Source of the DNA: an uncultured Tolumonas sp.
GTDB lineage: Bacteria; Pseudomonadota; Gammaproteobacteria; Enterobacterales; Aeromonadaceae
Assembly: GCF_963556105.2 (NCBI RefSeq)
Contig: NZ_OY829948.1
Span: 353,306-417,305, forward strand
Length of the DNA: 64,000 nt
Direction: 5' to 3'
The notes under the pieces were generated by a model. It searched no databases, had not been told where the DNA came from, and worked only from the letters and a program-made list of their open reading frames with translations. Shown one piece after another: positions 49,067-60,795 of the stretch (positions are counted from its first letter, which is position 1; every line of letters begins with the position of its first letter). A program made the position numbers and the translations under genes.

Positions 49067-49080
49067 TTGATTTCAATCAA
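49067..49080. promoter_or_regulatory. FNR binding site between activase and fsa genes
   Basis: TTGATTTCAATCAA is a perfect match to the FNR consensus TTGATNNNNATCAA. Towards fsa, TATAGT at 49103-49108 would place the box centre about 41.5 bases before transcription start, the class II activator position. Towards the activase, TTAAAT at 49039-49044 (minus strand) sits at the same distance. Confidence 0.85.
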
Positions 49081-49140
49081 GCTTTATCGCGATTCATATT
49101 TATATAGTGAGATCTGAAAAGTAGATCACAGGAGAGAATG

Positions 49141-49794
49141 ATGGAGTTTTATCTTGATAGTGCCGACCTGAATGCCATTGAACGATTAGCGCGCTATATG
49201 CCCATTCAAGGCGTCACCACTAACCCCAGTATTGTGGCTAAAGGACGTAAACCGTTAGCCACAATACTGCCCGCATTACGTAACATTATTGGTGCAGAAA
49301 ATGTGTTGTTTGCGCAGGTTCTGGCTGATAACGCCGAAGAGATGGTAAAAGAAGCGGAACAGTTGCAGACGCTGGATTCACGGCTGGTGGTCAAGATCCC
49401 TGTAACCCCGGAAGGTCTGTTAGCTATCAAATTACTGAAAGCACGTAACATCCCAACGTTGGGCACCGCGGTTTATTCCCCGATGCAGGGTTTACTGGCA
49501 GCCTTAGCCGGTGCCAGTTATGTCGCGCCTTACGTGAACCGGATTGATGCGCAAGGTGGCAGTGGCATTAAGTGTGTCCAAGAACTACAACAACTGCTCA
49601 CATTGCATGCCCCGCACTGTCAGGTTTTAGCTGCTAGCTTTAAAACGCCACGCCAAGTGTTGGATTGTTTACTGGCAGGCTGTACCAGCGTGACATTACC
49701 GATTGATGTCGCAGAACAGTTGTTACGTAGCCCAGCAGTTGATGCAGCGCTTGTGCAGTTTAATCAGGAATGGCAAGACGCATTCGGTGCATAA
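49141..49794 (+). CDS. fsaA: fructose-6-phosphate aldolase-like transaldolase (FsaA type)
   Basis: A 217-residue class I aldolase of the small transaldolase (FSA) family. Starting at the second of two adjacent ATG codons puts the Schiff-base lysine at position 85 (VVKIPVT), the same number as in E. coli FsaA, with AGGAG six bases upstream. Other family blocks: [54 protein letters not shown] and [19 protein letters not shown]. In E. coli FSA cleaves 1-deoxyfructose-6-phosphate made by YbiW/PflD, giving glyceraldehyde-3-phosphate and hydroxyacetone. The divergent arrangement with ybiY-ybiW is the E. coli one and supports a joint pathway. Confidence 0.92.
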   Translation: MEFYLDSADLNAIERLARYMPIQGVTTNPSIVAKGRKPLATILPALRNIIGAENVLFAQVLADNAEEMVKEAEQLQTLDSRLVVKIPVTPEGLLAIKLLKARNIPTLGTAVYSPMQGLLAALAGASYVAPYVNRIDAQGGSGIKCVQELQQLLTLHAPHCQVLAASFKTPRQVLDCLLAGCTSVTLPIDVAEQLLRSPAVDAALVQFNQEWQDAFGA

Positions 49795-49903
49795 GCTATG
49801 TGACTTAGCGACTAAAACTGCAACAAAACCAGCAGATAAGCGCAGCTATTTGCTGGTTGCCGACCAAGATTTAAGCAGACAGGAACGGTTAAAGAAAAAA
49901 GGG

Positions 49904-49932
49904 TTGACGGTAACAGCGCATATACGCATAAT
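49904..49932 (+). promoter_or_regulatory. promoter of the tRNA cluster
   Basis: TTGACG and CATAAT with a 17-base spacer, followed by a GC-rich discriminator (GCGCCCCG) typical of stringently controlled stable-RNA promoters. The first tRNA starts about 45 bases downstream. Confidence 0.8.
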
Positions 49933-49976
49933 GCGCCCCGCACAGTTAAGCAGGCTTGTTTAGCTTTGCAAGTGTT

Positions 49977-50053
49977 GGCTATGTAGCTCAGTTGGTTAGA
50001 GCATCGCACTCATAATGCGGGGGTCACAGGTTCGAATCCCGTCATAGCCACCA
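49977..50053 (+). tRNA. tRNA-Met (CAT), elongator
   Basis: 77 nt including encoded CCA. The acceptor stem GGCTATG/CATAGCC, D arm, anticodon loop CTCATAA with CAT at 50011-50013, and T arm ACAGGTTCGAATCCCGT all fold. It closely resembles E. coli metT. Its anticodon stem contains one T-G pair (TCGCA with TGCGG). Confidence 0.96.
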
Positions 50054-50058
50054 TTTTT

Positions 50059-50133
50059 TGGGGTGTCGCCAAGCGGTAAGGCAGCGGATTCTGATTCCGC
50101 CATACCCAGGTTCGAATCCTGGCACCCCAGCCA
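50059..50133 (+). tRNA. tRNA-Gln (CTG)
   Basis: 75 nt with encoded CCA; acceptor stem TGGGGTG/CACCCCA, anticodon loop TTCTGAT with CTG at 50091-50093. Resembles E. coli glnV. Confidence 0.96.
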
Positions 50134-50152
50134 AAAAATTTAAATATCCAGT

Positions 50153-50227
50153 TGGGGTATCGCCAAGCGGTAAGGCAGCGGGTTTTGATCCCGCCATGCC
50201 CAGGTTCGAATCCTGGTACCCCAGCCA
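50153..50227 (+). tRNA. tRNA-Gln (TTG), copy 1
   Basis: 75 nt with encoded CCA; anticodon loop TTTTGAT with TTG at 50185-50187. It appears identical to the next copy, which lies 93 bases downstream. Confidence 0.96.
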
Positions 50228-50245
50228 TCTATTTAAATTCCCAGT

Positions 50246-50320
50246 TGGGGTATCGCCAAGCGGTAAGGCAGCGGGTTTTGATCCCGCCATGCCCAGGTTC
50301 GAATCCTGGTACCCCAGCCA
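50246..50320 (+). tRNA. tRNA-Gln (TTG), copy 2
   Basis: 75 nt, anticodon TTG at 50278-50280. Sequence appears the same as copy 1, with a similar ATTTAAAT-containing spacer before it, consistent with tandem duplication. Confidence 0.96.
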
Positions 50321-50326
50321 TCTCAA

Positions 50327-50403
50327 GGCTATGTAGCTCAGTTGGTTAGAGCATCGCACTCATAATGCGAGGGTCACAGGTTCGAATCCCGTCATAGCCA
50401 CCA
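50327..50403 (+). tRNA. tRNA-Met (CAT), elongator, second copy
   Basis: 77 nt; differs from the first tRNA-Met by one base in the anticodon stem (TGCGA instead of TGCGG), restoring a T-A pair. Last gene of the cluster; no clear intrinsic terminator follows. Confidence 0.96.
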
Positions 50404-50494
50404 TTTTTCTCTTCACACGCAAACCAGCCCTAACTATCCACTTACTAGTTTTTGTCTGACTTATCATCAGTTCGCCGATTACTCTATTTTTCAA

Positions 50495-50704
50495 TTATTG
50501 TGTTTTCATTTGCTGATCTTTTAATTGTTGCTCTTTGGCCTGTTTAGCTTTTAGCGCAATTAATTCAGCATTCAGTGCCTGCATCTTCTGCGTCAGGATA
50601 ACCATATCAGCTTGCAGCTTGGCATCATCCGCATGGCTGGCACAGCCCGTTAATAGCAGTAGACTAAGTATTAAGCTGTTACGTAGTGGTCGACATTGGG
50701 CCAT
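50495..50704 (-). CDS. small Lpp-like lipoprotein
   Basis: A 69-residue exported lipoprotein. A basic N-terminus and hydrophobic stretch (SLILSLLLL) lead to the lipobox LTGC, so Cys21 should be lipidated. The mature part (about 49 residues) is a single charged heptad-like helix (KLQADMVILTQKMQALNAEL...), as in murein lipoprotein. No C-terminal lysine is present (it ends MKTQ), so covalent linkage to peptidoglycan in the Lpp manner is not supported. A GGGGGGAA ribosome site precedes the ATG. It lies alone between the tRNA cluster and serS. Family unknown; outer-membrane location is likely, because Ala rather than Asp follows the Cys. Confidence 0.7.
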   Translation of the reverse strand: MAQCRPLRNSLILSLLLLTGCASHADDAKLQADMVILTQKMQALNAELIALKAKQAKEQQLKDQQMKTQ

Positions 50705-50743
50705 ATTCCCCCCGATCGAATGGGTTTGTTCAATTTTCTGGAT

Positions 50744-50777
50744 AAAAAAAGCAGACCCAATGAGATGGTCTGCTTTT
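50744..50777 (-). terminator. Rho-independent terminator of serS
   Basis: A perfect 11-bp stem (AAAAGCAGACC with GGTCTGCTTTT), nine-base loop, and a TTTTTTT run on the minus strand. Confidence 0.9.
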
Positions 50778-50812
50778 CTGTTTGTTATATCATCTCAACC
50801 GTAGCGGCATCA

Positions 50813-52189
<1,377 letters not shown>

Positions 52190-52289
52190 TTACCAAAAGC
52201 AGTCGATGGCGGGTACGCCAAAACAAGGATTATTGTATTTTGATAGCGTTATGAAGATGTTGAGAACAAATGAGAGCAGCAATCCCGCA

Positions 52290-53633
52290 TTAACGCGGTT
52301 TGGGATACCGTTGAAAAGTGGTTTGTGCATCCAGCTCTGCCAGATAATTCAGTTTCTGTGCGATCTGTTTTTCAGCTCCACGTTCTGACGGCAGGTAATA
52401 TTCCCGCCCTTCCAACTCAGGCGGGAAATAGCACTCACCCGCCGCATAAGCACCCGGTTCGTTATGAGCGTAGCGATACTCCTCACCATACCCCAACGAG
52501 GCCATTAGTTTCGTCGGAGCATTACGCAGATGCGGTGGCACTTCATAATCCGGTTGTGTTTTGGCATCTTGTAACGCGGCTTTCCAAGCGACATACACCG
52601 CATTACTTTTCGGTGCACAAGCCAGATACACCACCGCCTGAGCGATAGCGCGTTCGCCTTCTGCCGGCCCTACCCGTTCAAAACAATCCCACGCGGCGAG
52701 TGCAACACGCATCGCATTCGGGTCGGCATTGCCAATATCTTCCGACGCAATCGCCAACAAACGGCGAGCCACATACAGAGGATCACCGCCGGCCGCGACA
52801 ATGCGTGCATACCAGTAAAGCCCCGCCTGCGGATCGGAACCGCGAATGGATTTATGAAAAGCAGAGATCAAATCGTAATAAACATCACCCTGATTATCAA
52901 ACCGCGCCACTTTTTCACCGGAAACAGCCGCCAACAGATGACGGTCAACTCGTTTCACACCGTCATAGCTTTCAACCATATCGTTGAGCAGTTCCAGGTA
53001 GTTCAACGCTTTACGCGCATCACCATCGACCAGTTGCACGAGCGCTTTTAATACGCCCTCCTCGAACTGTAATGACTCACCCGCTAATCCACGAGGATCA
53101 GTTAACGCCTGCTCGACCACTTGCTGAATATCATCATCGGTCAGACGTTTCAGCAGATAGACCCGGGCCCGCGATAACAACGCGTTGTTCAGTTCAAACG
53201 AGGGGTTTTCGGTAGTGGCACCGACAAAGATGATGGTGCCATCTTCAATATGCGGTAAAAAGGCATCCTGCTGGCTTTTATTGAAACGATGTACTTCATC
53301 GACAAACAGCAGCGTACGACGACCGCGGTAACTATTATCTTTCGCGCGATCAATCGCAGCACGGATCTCTTTAACGCCTGATGTTACAGCAGAAATACGT
53401 TCGACATCGGCCTGACAATAACGCGCCATCAGCTCGGCTAAGGTGGTTTTACCTGTGCCGGGTGGCCCCCATAGAATCATGGAGTGACAATGTCCAGCCT
53501 CAATCGCTCGTCGCAGGGGTTTGCCTTCCGCCAGTAAATGGCTTTGGCCAATATACTGGTCTAACCGCTCTGGCCGCATCCGCGCAGCCAGAGGGCGAAA
53601 ATCAGAAGCAAAATCCAGCGACAGATTGCTCAT
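52290..53633 (-). CDS. rarA: replication-associated recombination AAA+ ATPase RarA (MgsA)
   Basis: AAA+ protein related to clamp loaders that acts at stalled forks and binds SSB. It has 447 residues, as in E. coli. Walker A is in [16 protein letters not shown], Walker B in [15 protein letters not shown], sensor 1 in [12 protein letters not shown]. The C-terminal tetramerisation region ([20 protein letters not shown], and [20 protein letters not shown]) is typical. Its ATG overlaps the lolA stop by one base (TGATG), so it is coupled to lolA; a TTG just upstream is rejected. Confidence 0.96.
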   Translation of the reverse strand: MSNLSLDFASDFRPLAARMRPERLDQYIGQSHLLAEGKPLRRAIEAGHCHSMILWGPPGTGKTTLAELMARYCQADVERISAVTSGVKEIRAAIDRAKDNSYRGRRTLLFVDEVHRFNKSQQDAFLPHIEDGTIIFVGATTENPSFELNNALLSRARVYLLKRLTDDDIQQVVEQALTDPRGLAGESLQFEEGVLKALVQLVDGDARKALNYLELLNDMVESYDGVKRVDRHLLAAVSGEKVARFDNQGDVYYDLISAFHKSIRGSDPQAGLYWYARIVAAGGDPLYVARRLLAIASEDIGNADPNAMRVALAAWDCFERVGPAEGERAIAQAVVYLACAPKSNAVYVAWKAALQDAKTQPDYEVPPHLRNAPTKLMASLGYGEEYRYAHNEPGAYAAGECYFPPELEGREYYLPSERGAEKQIAQKLNYLAELDAQTTFQRYPKPR

Positions 53634-54256
53634 CAACGTTGGTCATCAACCGTAACACCTTCCGGTGTTTTAAAATTGAAGGTATCCGCTTTAAGGGTTG
53701 GGTTGGCATTAAACGCCGAGAGTGTAAATTCGCTGCGCTGCCCTTGTGCTTCGTTTATTTCCATCCGGGTAATATGGTTTTGGTTATCAAACACCATACG
53801 TAATGATTCGATACGCTGATCTTTTTGCTTACTGGTAATGGTAAAGGCCGAACCATCCTGATCGATCAGGTAATTTTTCCAGATTTTGTCATCCGTACTG
53901 GAGATCAGCAGAAACGGCGTATTCACCACTGCTTTGCTTAAACTCATCACCGTGACTTGTTCAACAAACGGGTCATACAACCAAACCGCTTTGCCATCAG
54001 ACAGGATCAGGTTGTCATCTGGTTTTTTGGCCTCCCAGCGGAAATGATCCGGGCGTTGTAACACCATTTCACCACTACCGTTTTGCAAAGGCTTGCCCTG
54101 CGCATCGGTGACGGTTTGTTCAAAATGCGCACTAAACTGGCGAATACTCGCCAGCTTTTTCTTTAACGCCGCACTGTCATCGGCCAGTGCATTAAAACTC
54201 AGTGACCAGATACATGCGGTTAAACCCGCAGCACACCATTTCGTAATTGTTGTCAT
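53633..54256 (-). CDS. lolA: outer-membrane lipoprotein carrier protein LolA
   Basis: Periplasmic chaperone that carries lipoproteins from LolCDE to LolB. The 207-residue precursor has a signal peptide ending at FNALA before [10 protein letters not shown]. The mature domain shows the open-barrel LolA pattern: [43 protein letters not shown] and [12 protein letters not shown]. It starts one base after the ftsK stop and overlaps rarA, so ftsK-lolA-rarA form one unit as in E. coli. Its partner transporter genes lolCDE are also in this window. Confidence 0.96.
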   Translation of the reverse strand: MTTITKWCAAGLTACIWSLSFNALADDSAALKKKLASIRQFSAHFEQTVTDAQGKPLQNGSGEMVLQRPDHFRWEAKKPDDNLILSDGKAVWLYDPFVEQVTVMSLSKAVVNTPFLLISSTDDKIWKNYLIDQDGSAFTITSKQKDQRIESLRMVFDNQNHITRMEINEAQGQRSEFTLSAFNANPTLKADTFNFKTPEGVTVDDQR

Positions 54257-54257
54257 A

Positions 54258-56876
54258 TCAGTCTCTCATAGGTGCTGGTGACAGCACTTCGCGTTGCCCA
54301 TTACTACCCGGTGCACTGACAATTCCATGGCCTTCCATCTGTTCAATCAGACGTGCCGCACGGTTATAACCGATTTTAAAACGACGTTGTACGCTGGAAG
54401 TGGAACCACGACGTGATTCCACAACAAATTCAACGGCTTCATCAAACAACGGATCTAAATCTTCATCGCGACTGGTCTGCTCGCCCGGCAATGCATTTTC
54501 TGCCGTGATCTCACCATTCAGAATTTCATCGATATAGTTTGGTTCACCACGCAATTTCCAGTCATCAACCACACGATGCACTTCATTATCACTGACAAAC
54601 GCGCCATGCACACGAGCAGGGTTATTATCTCCCGGTGGCATATACAGCATGTCACCCATACCCAGTAGCGCTTCAGCGCCTTGTTGATCGAGAATAGTCC
54701 GTGAGTCAATTTTCGATGATACCTGGAACGAAATACGGGTTGGTATATTCGCTTTAATAAGCCCGGTGATAACATCAACCGACGGACGCTGGGTCGCCAG
54801 AATCAGGTGGATACCGGCCGCACGTGCTTTTTGAGCAATACGTGCAATCAGCTCTTCCACTTTTTTACCAACCATCATCATCATGTCGGCAAATTCATCG
54901 ACGACCACCACGATATGCGGTAAACGTTCCAGATCCGGTGCTTCTTCTTCGAAGGAATCATTCGGATGCCAGAATGGATCTTTGATTGGGTTGCCCGAAT
55001 CAAGCGCGGCACCAATTTTTGCGTTATAACCTTTCAGGTTACGCACGCCCATGACGGACATCAGCTTGTAGCGACGCTCCATTTCACCCACACACCAACG
55101 CAGTGCATTGGCGGCATCTTTCATGTCGGTGACCACTTCGGTCAGCAAGTGCGGAATGCCTTCATAGACAGACAATTCAAGCATTTTCGGGTCGATCATG
55201 ATAAAGCGCACTTCTTCCGGCGTAGCTTTATACAACATCGAAATAATCATGGCGTTTACGCCAACTGACTTACCAGAACCCGTCGTTCCTGCCACCAGCA
55301 CATGCGGCATCTTAGCCAAATCAACGACTGTGGCTTCGCCAGCAATGTCTTGCCCTAACACCAGCGTCAATGGGCTATTAGCATTGCGGAAAGCATCACT
55401 GTCGATGACTTCGCGCAGATGAACGGTTTGACGATAACGGTTTGGTAATTCCAGCCCGATATACGGTTTGCCAGGAATAACTTCCACCACACGCACGCTC
55501 ACGGCAGAGAGTGAACGCGCCAGATCGCGGGATAAACCGGTGATCTTACTGGCTTTCATACCCGGAGCCAGATCCAGCTCAAAACGGGTAATCACCGGGC
55601 CAGGATAAACGCCAACCACACGAGCTTGTACGTTGTAATCAGCCAACTTCGATTCCACCAGACGCGCAATACGATCGAGCTCTTCTTTGCTCATCATTTG
55701 CACTTTTGGTGGTGGCGTTTCCAGCAAATTAAATGACGGTAAATCACCAATCGCCGCTTTTTTACGAGCCCGATCTAACAATGCCTGTTCAGCGACCTGT
55801 AATGGTGTTGGTGTCACCGGAGCAGCAGGTTGCACAGCAACGCTCGCTGGCGCACTTGATACAGCGGCGGGCTGCACGGCCGCAGTCACTGCTGGTTTAT
55901 TCTCTTTATCTTCAGTCGCCCACGGCATTGTGGGTTCCCAATCGTCATCATCTTCCAATGCTGACCAGCTGGCCGTAAAAGTAGGCTCACTACGAGCAGC
56001 ATTGTTCTTTACAGGATTAAGATTAAATTCAGGCTCGCGACGTTCTGTAACTACCGGAGCTGGTACATCATCGTCATCCAGATCATCATTTTGTACTGCA
56101 ACTGGCGGTTTGCGGCTGAATGAAAAACGTGGCGCACGTTGGGGAATGACGCTCTCATCAACACCGACCGGCGAAGGGATAAAATCATCCTCATCGTCAT
56201 CATCGGTAAATGAATCATCATGCACATCCGACTGCACCCGTTGATAACCTGCTTTACCAGCAAACCAGCCAACGATACGACTTGGCAGCGTATAGATAAA
56301 ATTCAACACACCGGTCACAGCTTCGCCAATTTTTTCAGCCAGCATGAGCCACGACCAACCCGTGAATAATGTGATACTGGCGGCAATCAGACACAGCAGC
56401 ACCAGAGTGGTACCCAACTGACCAAAGATCGGCAATAGCGCGGTATACAGCATGTCACCGATCAAACCACCCGAGGAGAAATTATGAATATCGGTAAAAT
56501 TCATACTTCCCATGGCTGACATCGATAAAAACAGCGCAATGAAACCGATAATGCGTAAACCTAAGGCAAAATAGTCCACTTCCAATAACCGGTATGGCGC
56601 TTTAAAAATAGCCCAACCGAGGATCACAACCAGCACCGGGATAATATAAGCAAAGACCCCGAAGACAAAAAACATCAGATCGGCCAACCATGCGCCCGCA
56701 CTACCAGCCGCGTTATGCACTGTGCCGCCCCAAGCAGTTTGCGACCAGCCCGGATCAGATGGATGGTAAGTAATTAATGAAAGCAGCATGAATAATGCGG
56801 CAACCGTTAAAACTATTAACCCTGTCTCAAAAATGCGCCGTAAACCTGACATCGGCGTAAACTTTCCAGCAGCCAA
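54258..56876 (-). CDS. ftsK: DNA translocase FtsK
   Basis: Septal DNA pump that clears and resolves chromosomes with XerCD at dif. The 872-residue protein has four to five N-terminal membrane helices (about residues 15-175) and an acidic and Pro/Ala-rich linker (about 205-370), much shorter than in E. coli. The motor has Walker [17 protein letters not shown], Walker [15 protein letters not shown] and [13 protein letters not shown]. The C-terminal gamma winged-helix domain ([20 protein letters not shown]) reads KOPS. The start is TTG: AAGGAG lies seven bases upstream; the next ATG is eight codons on. Confidence 0.96.
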   Translation of the reverse strand: MAAGKFTPMSGLRRIFETGLIVLTVAALFMLLSLITYHPSDPGWSQTAWGGTVHNAAGSAGAWLADLMFFVFGVFAYIIPVLVVILGWAIFKAPYRLLEVDYFALGLRIIGFIALFLSMSAMGSMNFTDIHNFSSGGLIGDMLYTALLPIFGQLGTTLVLLCLIAASITLFTGWSWLMLAEKIGEAVTGVLNFIYTLPSRIVGWFAGKAGYQRVQSDVHDDSFTDDDDEDDFIPSPVGVDESVIPQRAPRFSFSRKPPVAVQNDDLDDDDVPAPVVTERREPEFNLNPVKNNAARSEPTFTASWSALEDDDDWEPTMPWATEDKENKPAVTAAVQPAAVSSAPASVAVQPAAPVTPTPLQVAEQALLDRARKKAAIGDLPSFNLLETPPPKVQMMSKEELDRIARLVESKLADYNVQARVVGVYPGPVITRFELDLAPGMKASKITGLSRDLARSLSAVSVRVVEVIPGKPYIGLELPNRYRQTVHLREVIDSDAFRNANSPLTLVLGQDIAGEATVVDLAKMPHVLVAGTTGSGKSVGVNAMIISMLYKATPEEVRFIMIDPKMLELSVYEGIPHLLTEVVTDMKDAANALRWCVGEMERRYKLMSVMGVRNLKGYNAKIGAALDSGNPIKDPFWHPNDSFEEEAPDLERLPHIVVVVDEFADMMMMVGKKVEELIARIAQKARAAGIHLILATQRPSVDVITGLIKANIPTRISFQVSSKIDSRTILDQQGAEALLGMGDMLYMPPGDNNPARVHGAFVSDNEVHRVVDDWKLRGEPNYIDEILNGEITAENALPGEQTSRDEDLDPLFDEAVEFVVESRRGSTSSVQRRFKIGYNRAARLIEQMEGHGIVSAPGSNGQREVLSPAPMRD

Positions 56877-57017
56877 ACCTATACTCCTTATTGGAAAGCG
56901 ATAATTATGCGTCTGAGGATATTAAAGAGAACTGAGCTCAGACTTGAATTCTGCGGCGTATTATAAGCGGTCGTGGAGGAAGTAGGTACAATTCTGTTGC
57001 GCGGGATGATGAACATA

Positions 57018-57037
57018 GCCCGTGCCATAGCACGGGC
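57018..57037 (-). terminator. hairpin downstream of lrp
   Basis: A perfect 8-bp GC-rich stem (GCCCGTGC with GCACGGGC) and four-base loop, eight bases after lrp. It lacks a T-run, so it is a weak candidate. Confidence 0.45.
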
Positions 57038-57044
57038 CTCACTC

Positions 57045-57536
57045 TTAACGGGTGTTAATGACCAAGCGGCTGGTCTGTTTGACCTCTTCCATTACCACAT
57101 AGGTACGCGTATCACTCACACCAGGTAAGCGCAGCAGCGTTTCACCTAACAACCGACGATATGCAGACATATCGGGTACACGCGTCTTTAACAAATAGTC
57201 GAAATCACCAGAAACTAAGTGGCATTCCTGTATTTCTTCTAAAGAAAGAACCGCTTTGTTAAATTGTTCGAATACATCCGGCGCACCTTTCTGCAGCGTG
57301 ATCTCTACGAATACCAGCAGCGAGGCTTCCAGATAATGGGGGTTAAGAATAGCGGTATAACCTTCGATAAAACCTTGCCGTTCCAGGCGTCTTACACGCT
57401 CCAGACATGGCGTTGGGCTTAACCCCACACGTTTAGACAGCTCAACATTCGAGATGCGACCGTCTTTTTGCAGTTCATTCAGGATGTTTCTATCTATACG
57501 ATCCAAATCCCTGAGTCTGATCTGTTCTTCCAGCAT
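57045..57536 (-). CDS. lrp: leucine-responsive regulatory protein
   Basis: Global feast-or-famine regulator, octameric, responsive to leucine and alanine. The 163 residues are close to E. coli Lrp: helix-turn-helix in LQKDGRISNVELSKRVGLSP and RVRRLERQGFIEGYTAIL, then the RAM ligand-binding domain with ECHLVSGDFDYLLKTRVPDM and LPGVSDTRTYVVMEEVKQ. A GGAAGGAA ribosome site precedes the ATG. It is divergent from an alanine dehydrogenase gene, a usual Lrp/AsnC target, and lies upstream of ftsK as in E. coli. Confidence 0.97.
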   Translation of the reverse strand: MLEEQIRLRDLDRIDRNILNELQKDGRISNVELSKRVGLSPTPCLERVRRLERQGFIEGYTAILNPHYLEASLLVFVEITLQKGAPDVFEQFNKAVLSLEEIQECHLVSGDFDYLLKTRVPDMSAYRRLLGETLLRLPGVSDTRTYVVMEEVKQTSRLVINTR

Positions 57537-57562
57537 TTCCTTCCACCTTAGATATGAAACAC

Positions 57563-57575
57563 AGTGATAATCACT
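57563..57575. promoter_or_regulatory. palindrome in the lrp-ald intergenic region
   Basis: AGTGATAATCACT, a perfect 6-1-6 inverted repeat. A TATAAT (57584-57589) lies nine bases on towards ald. It could be an operator for Lrp or another regulator; the match to the Lrp consensus is not good. Confidence 0.35.
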
Positions 57576-57698
57576 ATTTGTTTTATAATGAACAAACTAA
57601 ACTTTTACAAGAACATAACCATACTATGTTAACAATTCCTTATTACCCCCTCATTAGGAAAACAGAATAATCGTCTGATTTAAAGAGGAAAAACCAGT

Positions 57699-58826
57699 AT
57701 GATAATCGGAGTCCCAAAGGAAATAAAAATCCATGAATATCGCATAGGTATGACACCAACTAGTGTACGCGAATTGACCGTCAGAGGCCACACTGTACTG
57801 ATAGAAACTGATGCCGGTAAGGCAATTGGCTATACAAATGAGCGCTACACCGCCGCTGGCGCTCATATTGTCAGCGATGTATACCAAGTTTTCGCTACAG
57901 CAGAGATGATTGTCAAAGTAAAAGAATTGCAGCCTGCCGAACGCGCGCTGTTACGTCAGGGGCAAATTTTATTCACTTATTTACATCTGGCACCCGATCT
58001 ACCCCAAACGCAGGATCTGCTGAAAAGTGGCGCCATCTGTATTGCCTATGAAACTGTTACCGATGATAAAGGTGGCCTGCCTTTACTTGCCCCCATGTCA
58101 GAAGTGGCAGGTCGGATGGCAATTCAAGCCGGCGCAACCGCTTTAGAAAAATCACACGGTGGTGCCGGCGTCTTATTAGGTGGCGTACCCGGTGTCGTGC
58201 CCGCTAAAGTGGTCATTTTAGGTGGCGGTGTTGTTGGCTCGAATGCCGCACGCATTGCCATTGGTATGCGTGCCGATGTGACCGTGCTGGATAAAAACAC
58301 CGATACATTGCGTAAACTGGACAGTGAATTCAAAGGTGCCGCCAAACTGATTTATTCCACGGCGGAAACTATCGAACATGCGGTTTTAGACGCTGATCTG
58401 GTCATCGGCGGTATTTTATTGCCAGGTGCGGCCGCGCCAAAACTCATCACCGCAGCGATGATCAAACAGATGAAAGCAGGGTCGGCCATTGTAGATGTGG
58501 CGATCGATCAAGGCGGCTGCGCTGAAACTTCACATGCCACAACACACAGTAGCCCAACTTATATTGTGGATGATGTGGTGCATTACTGTGTTGCCAACAT
58601 GCCCGGTGCCGTTGCCCGTACCGCAACCCAGGCATTAAATAACGCTACCCTGCCCTTTATTATCAAACTGGCGGAACAAGGTTATGCCGCTGCATTGAAC
58701 AACGATAAACATCTGCGTAAAGGGTTGAATGTCTTTAAAGGGCAATTAACTTGTGCAGAAGTCGGACAAGCGCATGGATTGCCAACCATTTCAGCCGAAC
58801 AAGCATTGAGCGCAGACCGAGCCTGA
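57699..58826 (+). CDS. ald: alanine dehydrogenase
   Basis: NAD-dependent deamination of L-alanine to pyruvate and ammonia (reversible). The 375-residue protein starts [20 protein letters not shown]. It has the substrate-binding lysine in [12 protein letters not shown], the catalytic histidine in FTYLHLAPD, the Rossmann motif [20 protein letters not shown], and [25 protein letters not shown] precedes the ATG. The divergent lrp gene makes alanine/leucine control by Lrp likely. E. coli lacks this gene at this place; other gammaproteobacteria such as Vibrio relatives carry it. Confidence 0.96.
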   Translation: MIIGVPKEIKIHEYRIGMTPTSVRELTVRGHTVLIETDAGKAIGYTNERYTAAGAHIVSDVYQVFATAEMIVKVKELQPAERALLRQGQILFTYLHLAPDLPQTQDLLKSGAICIAYETVTDDKGGLPLLAPMSEVAGRMAIQAGATALEKSHGGAGVLLGGVPGVVPAKVVILGGGVVGSNAARIAIGMRADVTVLDKNTDTLRKLDSEFKGAAKLIYSTAETIEHAVLDADLVIGGILLPGAAAPKLITAAMIKQMKAGSAIVDVAIDQGGCAETSHATTHSSPTYIVDDVVHYCVANMPGAVARTATQALNNATLPFIIKLAEQGYAAALNNDKHLRKGLNVFKGQLTCAEVGQAHGLPTISAEQALSADRA

Positions 58827-58854
58827 ATGAGAGAAAAACCAGCTTAATAAATCG

Positions 58855-58891
58855 ATGAGCAGATAAATTGTATTTTTTCTGCTCATTTTTC
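58855..58891 (+). terminator. Rho-independent terminator of ald
   Basis: A 9-bp stem (ATGAGCAGA with TCTGCTCAT), 14-base loop and TTTTT run, about 28 bases after the ald stop. Confidence 0.7.
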
Positions 58892-58924
58892 CGTTGCTTA
58901 TACATAATTAATCTTTAATAGATA

Positions 58925-58947
58925 AAACCGATTGGAGTAATCGGTTT
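58925..58947 (+). other. perfect hairpin upstream of trxB
   Basis: AAACCGATT and AATCGGTTT around GGAGT, 65 bases before the trxB start. It may be a second terminator, an operator, or a leader structure; the sequence does not decide. Confidence 0.35.
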
Positions 58948-59000
58948 CTCCTGCTTTACCCCATCGGTATCATTTCCTATTATCTCGTCAATATTCATAA

Positions 59001-59969
<969 letters not shown>

Positions 59970-59988
59970 CGTTTTCTGCTCTGATAAG

Positions 59989-60013
59989 AATGCCGCGGAA
60001 TGCGGCATTTTTT
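59989..60013 (+). terminator. Rho-independent terminator of trxB
   Basis: A perfect 8-bp stem (AATGCCGC with GCGGCATT), five-base loop, TTTTTT run. Confidence 0.9.
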
Positions 60014-60085
60014 ATTGCTGCGAGATCACGCCATGACAAAACTGGCCACGCTGGTTATTATCAAATGAACGCATCTTAAAAATGA

Positions 60086-60795
60086 ATGCAGTTAATGACG
60101 ATTTATCTGACAGAATTGGACTCCACACTCTATTTTCCTTCACCGGAAGAAGCATTAGAGGAACCGAATGGGCTGTTAGCCATTGGTGGTGACCTGTCAC
60201 CTTCCCGATTATTAACGGCTTATTATAACGGCATATTCCCTTGGTATAACGCATACCAGCCTATTTTGTGGTGGTCGCCGGATCCGCGTGGTGTGTTACC
60301 CACCGATCAACTCCATATCAGCCGTTCACTCAAAAAAGCCCTGAATAAAACCTCGCTGCGTTTTACCGTGAATCAGGCTTTTATGCAGGTGGTAACGGAA
60401 TGTGCAGCACCGCGCCGCTATTCCGAAGACACCTGGATCACCAACGAATTTATGCAGTCGTATGCAATATTGCATGAGATGAAACAAGCACATTCCATCG
60501 AAGTATGGGATAACGAACAGCTGGTTGGCGGTTTGTATGGCATCAGCATTGGTAAACTGTTTTGTGGTGAATCGATGTTCCACCACCGACCCGATGCGTC
60601 CAAAATGGCCTTGGTGGCCTTATGCCGCCATCTCGCCCGCTATGACGCGCCACTGATCGATTGTCAGATGCAAAATGAATATCTCGCCACCATGGGTGTG
60701 CAAGAATGGCCGCGCGCTGATTTTTTACACCAGTTAGCGCTGTTGCGTGAACAATCATTCCCCGATGAATGCTGGCAACCACAGGTAATAACGTT

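Noticed and set aside
50010-50359. Protein frames repeated across the tRNA cluster on both strands
   Set aside because: They come from translating tRNA genes; the repeated GFEPGHGG-like peptides are a well-known annotation artefact.
49977-50403. CRISPR-like array suggested by regular repeats of about 93 bases
   Set aside because: The repeats fold as tRNA-Met and tRNA-Gln genes with encoded CCA; no CRISPR array was seen anywhere in the window.
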